A stretch of DNA of 64,000 nucleotides. Origin: JAWXTK01 sp044433645. GTDB lineage: Bacteria > Bacteroidota > Bacteroidia > Bacteroidales > Rikenellaceae. Each line of letters begins with the position of its first letter. Position 1 is the first letter of the stretch. The stretch covers positions 8,200 through 72,199 of the forward strand of contig JAWXTK010000008.1 in assembly GCA_044433645.1 (NCBI GenBank). The letters are read 5' to 3'. The notes under the pieces are model-generated. The model was given only the letters and a program-made list of their open reading frames with translations. It had not been told where the DNA came from and made no database searches. Positions 60,627 through 64,000 of the stretch are shown one piece after another. The position numbers were made by a program, and so were the translations under genes.

Positions 60627-61664
60627 TTAATTTTTTTCAATTTTTGTGCCACCCTCTTTTTCTTTGGTCGATAGCAAACCACACGCTGCGCCTATATCCT
60701 CGCCACGTGATGAGCGCAAGGTAGTCATAATTCCTTTAGAAGTTAGAGCATCACGGAATTTTATTATCCTATCAAGCTCGGGCGAATAAAATTCTGAGCC
60801 TGGAATACGGTGAAAACGAATGATATTTATCCTGCATTTTAGCCCATTAAGTAGTCTACACAGCTCTTTTATATGCTCTTTAGAGTCGTTTATATTCTCT
60901 AACAAGATATACTCAAAACTCACCCTACGTTGGTGCGAAAAATCATATTTTTTCAAAAGTTCCACCACCTCACTTATAGGATTACTAGCCTCCACAGGCA
61001 TAATTTTTCTGCGCTGCTCACCAAAAGGATTATGCAAACTAACTGCCAAATGCACAGAGGTATTGTCCAAAAAAACCTTTAGTGGTTTAATCATCCCACA
61101 AGTTGACAAAGTAATTCGCGAGGGCGACCACCCATAACCCCAAGGCGAGGTAAGTATCTCAAGCGAGCGCATTACCTCATCTAAATTATCCATAGGCTCG
61201 CCCATGCCCATATACACAAGATTTGTTAATTTCTCACGCTCAGGCAACATAGCGATTTGATTAAGTATCTCGCCCGAAGTTAAGTTGTGTTGTAGGCCTT
61301 GCTTACCTGTCATACAAAATTCACAACCCATTCTACAACCAGCCTGCGAGGACACACACAAAGTTGCGCGCTCTTTATCGGGTATGTAAGCACTCTCTAT
61401 TGCCCAGTCTTTGAGTGTTGGGAATAGGTATTTTTTTGTGCCGTCTTTTGAGATGCTTTCTTTAATAAAGGGGATGAGGCCGAAGTTAAAATTTTGTTTA
61501 AGTGTCTCACGATTTTTAGCCGAGATATTTGTCATTTGATCAAAATCTTTGACGCCTTTTTTGTAAAGCCACTCGGTAATTTGCTTGGCTGTAAACTTTG
61601 GCATACCAAGCCCTGTTACTATTTGTTGAATTTCGTTTAAAGTAGAGCCAAAGAGTTGATTCAT
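60627..61664 (-). CDS. rlmN: Dual-specificity RNA methyltransferase RlmN
   Basis: A 345-residue radical SAM enzyme methylating A2503 of 23S rRNA and A37 of certain tRNAs. The cluster-binding motif C110-x3-C114-x2-C117 is in SQAGCRMGCEFCMTG; the C-terminal catalytic cysteine lies in EDIGAACGLLS. MGMGEPMDNLDEV and SLHNPFGEQRRKIMP are also typical. The gene is followed by an exported thioredoxin. Confidence 0.95.
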   Translation of the reverse strand: MNQLFGSTLNEIQQIVTGLGMPKFTAKQITEWLYKKGVKDFDQMTNISAKNRETLKQNFNFGLIPFIKESISKDGTKKYLFPTLKDWAIESAYIPDKERATLCVSSQAGCRMGCEFCMTGKQGLQHNLTSGEILNQIAMLPEREKLTNLVYMGMGEPMDNLDEVMRSLEILTSPWGYGWSPSRITLSTCGMIKPLKVFLDNTSVHLAVSLHNPFGEQRRKIMPVEASNPISEVVELLKKYDFSHQRRVSFEYILLENINDSKEHIKELCRLLNGLKCRINIIRFHRIPGSEFYSPELDRIIKFRDALTSKGIMTTLRSSRGEDIGAACGLLSTKEKEGGTKIEKN

Positions 61665-61770
61665 ATCAAAAAATTAGGTTAAAAATCGGCACAATTGTTA
61701 CAAACATAATAAATTTTCCTAATATCTCATTAAATTCTTCAACTTATATTTTTTTTCTATATTTTTTTTC

Positions 61771-61778
61771 TATATTTG
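61771..61778 (+). promoter_or_regulatory. Candidate -7 element of tonB
   Basis: TATATTTG fits TAnnTTTG, 52 bases upstream of the start codon. It lies after a T-rich direct repeat (TTTTTTTCTATATTT); a clear TTG at the right spacing is missing. Confidence 0.5.
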
Positions 61779-61829
61779 TAGGGTGTAACTACAACCCAAC
61801 TAAAGAAATAACGTTAATATTCAAAAAAT

Positions 61830-62510
61830 ATGGAAATCAAAAAGACACCAAAGGCTGATTTACAAAACAAAAGAGCTATGTTTTTAGAGATAGGACTTAT
61901 CCTATCTTTAGCTTTGGTAATAGCAGCATTTAGCTGGAGCCAAAAAGAAAAAACGGTGGAAATTCTTGAAACTACTGAAGTTCTTGTCGAAGAAGAAATC
62001 ATTGAGATTACTCGTCAAGAAGAAATGAAACCACCAACTCCAATCAAACAAACCATCACCGTTGTATCTGATATCATCAACGTGGTAAAAGATGAAGTTG
62101 AAATCAAAGAAGAGATTGACTTTGCAGAGTTTAATGAAGACGATATCTTGGTAGAAGATGCAACAGTATCTGAGGGTGAGTATGTCGAAGACGTGCCTTT
62201 CATGATAGTTGAGGAAATGCCTAGCTTCCAAGGAGGTGACGTTAGTAAATTCCGTGCTTGGGTTATGCAACAGTTGGTTTACCCTTCTATCGCTCAAGAA
62301 AACGGTATTCAAGGTGCTGTTACAGTATCTTTCGTAATTGAGAAAGACGGCGCGCTAACTAATATCACAGTGTTAAGATCTCCAGACCAAGCTCTTTCAA
62401 ACGAAACTATCCGTGTGCTTAAGAAATCACCTAGATGGACAGCTGGTAAACAACGTGGTAGTGCAGTGCGTGTGAAATTTAATATACCTATTATCTTTAG
62501 AATCAACTAG
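61830..62510 (+). CDS. TonB energy-transducing protein
   Basis: A 226-residue protein: a short cytoplasmic N-terminus, one membrane helix (LEIGLILSLALVIAAFSW), an acidic spacer with KPPTPIKQ, and the C-terminal TonB domain starting FRAWVMQQLVYPSIAQENG and ending RVKFNIPIIFRIN. It couples the ExbBD proton-motive complex to TonB-dependent receptors. The VVEEI-rich spacer is short in prolines. ExbB/ExbD are not adjacent. Confidence 0.93.
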   Translation: MEIKKTPKADLQNKRAMFLEIGLILSLALVIAAFSWSQKEKTVEILETTEVLVEEEIIEITRQEEMKPPTPIKQTITVVSDIINVVKDEVEIKEEIDFAEFNEDDILVEDATVSEGEYVEDVPFMIVEEMPSFQGGDVSKFRAWVMQQLVYPSIAQENGIQGAVTVSFVIEKDGALTNITVLRSPDQALSNETIRVLKKSPRWTAGKQRGSAVRVKFNIPIIFRIN

Positions 62511-62539
62511 TCAATAGATATTAGTTTTACAACATAAGA

Positions 62540-62664
62540 GGGTGACTAATAAGCATTCATCTGCTGCCTTCTAGCTTTTCATTTAAAATACTCGTTTACC
62601 ATTAAGTAAACTCCGTTTTTAAATGAAAATCAGAGCGTTGCACCTAAATACTTATTAGCCACCC
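62540..62664 (-). repeat. Palindromic repeat family, copy 3 (full length, 125 nt)
   Basis: Inverted relative to copy 1: GGGTGACTAATAAGCATT at the left and the reverse complement of GGGTGGCTAATAAGTATT at the right. The arms are the same as in copy 1, but the apex (about 62580-62625) is a different hairpin: outer stem ATTTAAAA/TTTTAAAT and inner stem GTTTAC/GTAAAC. It stands between tonB and its probable terminator. Confidence 0.9.
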
Positions 62665-62679
62665 TTATTAAAGCGTAAA

Positions 62680-62731
62680 GGGAGCAACTAACATTCAACA
62701 AGTTAGCCACTCCCTTGTTAACTTTATTTTT
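62680..62731 (+). terminator. Probable terminator of tonB
   Basis: GGGAG (62680-62684) with CTCCC (62710-62714), and CTAAC (62688-62692) with GTTAG (62702-62706), form a two-part stem followed by TTGTTAACTTTATTTTTT. It resembles a miniature of the neighbouring palindromic repeat. It ends just before the hflX start. Confidence 0.65.
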
Positions 62732-62733
62732 TA

Positions 62734-63924
62734 ATGGAAGACAAACAAATCAAAATAACAGAAAGAGCTGTCCTTGTTGCCGTAAACAGAGACTCTCAGG
62801 CTATGGAACAAACTTACGAATACCTTGACGAGCTAGATTTTCTGGCTGAAACAGCAGGTATTCAAACAGTTAGAAACTTTACTCAGCGTCTACCTCAACC
62901 TAACTCGCGTACTTTTGTTGGGCCAGGTAAGTTGCAGGAGGTAAAAGATTACATAGATGAGCAGGAGATAGACATAGTTATTTTTGATGACGAGCTTTCG
63001 CCTTCACAAACCAGAAATATTGAGCGCGAATTGCAGTGTGAAGTTTTGGATAGAACCAGCCTAATTTTAGGAATTTTTGTGCAACGTGCCACTACGGCCT
63101 ATGCCAAAACCCAGGTTAAACTAGCCCAATTAGAATATATGCTACCTCGCCTAACGGGTATGTGGACTCACCTTGAAAGACAAAGAGGAGGCACAGGAAC
63201 TCGTGGTGGAGCAGGTGAAAGAGAGATAGAAACCGATAGACGTATTATACGCTCTAGCATCACAAAACTTAAGGAGGAGCTCAAAAAAATAGACCGTCAA
63301 ATGGCTATCCAACGAGGTAATCGTAGCCATTTAGTTAGGGTCTCTCTTGTGGGTTACACCAACGTTGGCAAGAGCACAATTATGAACTTAATTTCTAAAA
63401 GCGAGGTATTTGCCGAGAATAAACTGTTTGCAACCCTAGACACCACCGTGCGCAAAGTTGTGTTTGATAATCTTCCTTTCTTGCTTTCTGACACTGTGGG
63501 CTTTATTCGTAAACTACCTCACCAGTTGGTCGAGTCGTTTAAATCTACCCTTGACGAGGTTCGCGAGGCTGATTTGCTGCTTCACGTAGTTGATATTTCT
63601 CACCCTAATTTTGAGGATCAGATAGCTGTGGTTAAACAAACTTTGGTTGATATAGGCGCAGGCGACAAACCTGTATTTTTGATTTTCAACAAGATAGACG
63701 CATACAAATACACCCCACAAGATGAGGATGATTTGAGCGAACCTACCAAAGAAAACATATCACTAGAGCAAATGAAATCTAGCTGGATAGCAAGCGCTAA
63801 CACGCCCTGCATCTTCATCTCGGCCATAGACAAAACCAACATAGACAAACTACGCCAAGATATTTATGGCATGGTTAGAGAGATACACAGTGGGCGTTAT
63901 CCGTTCAATAATTTCTTATACTAA
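62734..63924 (+). CDS. hflX: GTPase HflX
   Basis: A 396-residue ribosome-associated GTPase that splits stalled ribosomes. The N-terminal domain holds FVGPGKLQEV and FDDELSPSQTRNIE; a glycine-rich loop (RGGTGTRGGAGEREIETDRR) precedes the G domain with GYTNVGKST (207-215), DTVGFI, and FNKID (NKxD). All GTPase motifs are intact. Its stop lies two bases before the next repeat copy. Confidence 0.96.
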   Translation: MEDKQIKITERAVLVAVNRDSQAMEQTYEYLDELDFLAETAGIQTVRNFTQRLPQPNSRTFVGPGKLQEVKDYIDEQEIDIVIFDDELSPSQTRNIERELQCEVLDRTSLILGIFVQRATTAYAKTQVKLAQLEYMLPRLTGMWTHLERQRGGTGTRGGAGEREIETDRRIIRSSITKLKEELKKIDRQMAIQRGNRSHLVRVSLVGYTNVGKSTIMNLISKSEVFAENKLFATLDTTVRKVVFDNLPFLLSDTVGFIRKLPHQLVESFKSTLDEVREADLLLHVVDISHPNFEDQIAVVKQTLVDIGAGDKPVFLIFNKIDAYKYTPQDEDDLSEPTKENISLEQMKSSWIASANTPCIFISAIDKTNIDKLRQDIYGMVREIHSGRYPFNNFLY

Positions 63925-63926
63925 AA

Positions 63927-64000
63927 GAGCGACTAATAAGCATTCATCTGCTGCCTTCTAGCTTTTTTATCAAAATACTCATTTACTTCAAGTAAACTCC
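63927..64000 (-). repeat. Palindromic repeat family, copy 4 (cut by window end)
   Basis: GAGCGACTAATAAGCATT followed by the same A-arm as copy 3 (CATCTGCTGCCTTCTAGCTT) and then the apical region with a stem TTTACTT/AAGTAAA around one base. Only the left arm and most of the apex are in the window. The copy starts two bases after the hflX stop codon. Confidence 0.85.

Noticed and set aside
62540..64000. Two neighbouring repeat copies as a CRISPR or tandem array
   Set aside because: The copies are separated by the whole hflX gene and are palindromic elements of about 125 nt, with no regular spacers.

Overview
The window looks like a chromosomal segment of a low-GC member of the Bacteroidota, most likely the order Bacteroidales. 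Four things support this. Promoters fit the phylum-specific pattern TTG-N19-21-TAnnTTTG (clear copies before the tRNA-Leu, prfA, grpE, rplS, purM, xseA and pssA). The gene content is typical: an outer-membrane beta-barrel protein with DUF5689 lipoproteins, a Porin_10-like porin, DUF4954, DUF3467, DUF4294 and GH97. The HU-like/sigma-54 activator/LptE/SecG order is one I associate with the phylum. The biosynthetic arginine decarboxylase and the AIR synthase are of the Bacteroidota type. I cannot name a genus from the sequence alone.

Layout. 1-7250: end of yidC, a flavodiiron protein, a FlK-type thioesterase, PPi-type phosphofructokinase, an FAD oxidoreductase (minus), a dolichol-phosphate-mannose-type glycosyltransferase, dihydroorotase and tRNA-Leu(UAG). 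7260-12640: minus-strand housekeeping genes (EamA transporter, mazG-like, dtd, ilvE, then the operon xseA-xseB-ruvX-def). 12700-16120: sulfatase, prfA, pyrF. 16120-23110, minus: a beta-barrel protein plus two DUF5689 lipoproteins, then HU-like/sigma-54 activator/lptE/TPR-like/secG. 23340-28440: arginine decarboxylase, a Sip1/GH36 alpha-galactosidase-like enzyme, a small frameshifted membrane-peptide gene and purM. 28580-36220: a conserved unknown, grpE-dnaJ, a small membrane protein, mutL, rhomboid, a membrane EEP nuclease and DUF3467. 36320-40220: biotin-dependent carboxyltransferase subunit, DUF4294, surE, rplS. 40320-43670: DUF2284 plus a BtuFCD/FecBCD-like importer. 43675-52880: a glycan-degradation neighbourhood with three sulfatases, GH97, DUF4954 and a truncated GH2-like protein. 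52890-63924: rlmH, lytic transglycosylase, porin, pssA, manC, murF, gph, thioredoxin, rlmN, tonB, hflX.

How it works together. Most of the window is envelope and core housekeeping. The accessory theme is sulfated-glycan use: four serine-type (S-x-P-x-R) sulfatases, GH97, a GH36-like enzyme and a GH2-like protein, with no SusC/SusD pair present. No complete mobile element, CRISPR array or phage gene is visible.

The most unusual structure is a family of intergenic palindromic repeats at about 3240, 7191, 62540 and 63927, with a probable relic at 53399. Full copies are about 123-125 nt. Each has two conserved but non-identical arms and an apical hairpin whose sequence changes completely between copies while its base pairing is kept. 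A second candidate novelty is a 54-residue membrane peptide gene (27009-27172, minus). It is readable only through a -1 shift at a canonical A AAA AAC heptamer followed directly by a perfect 7-bp stem-loop.
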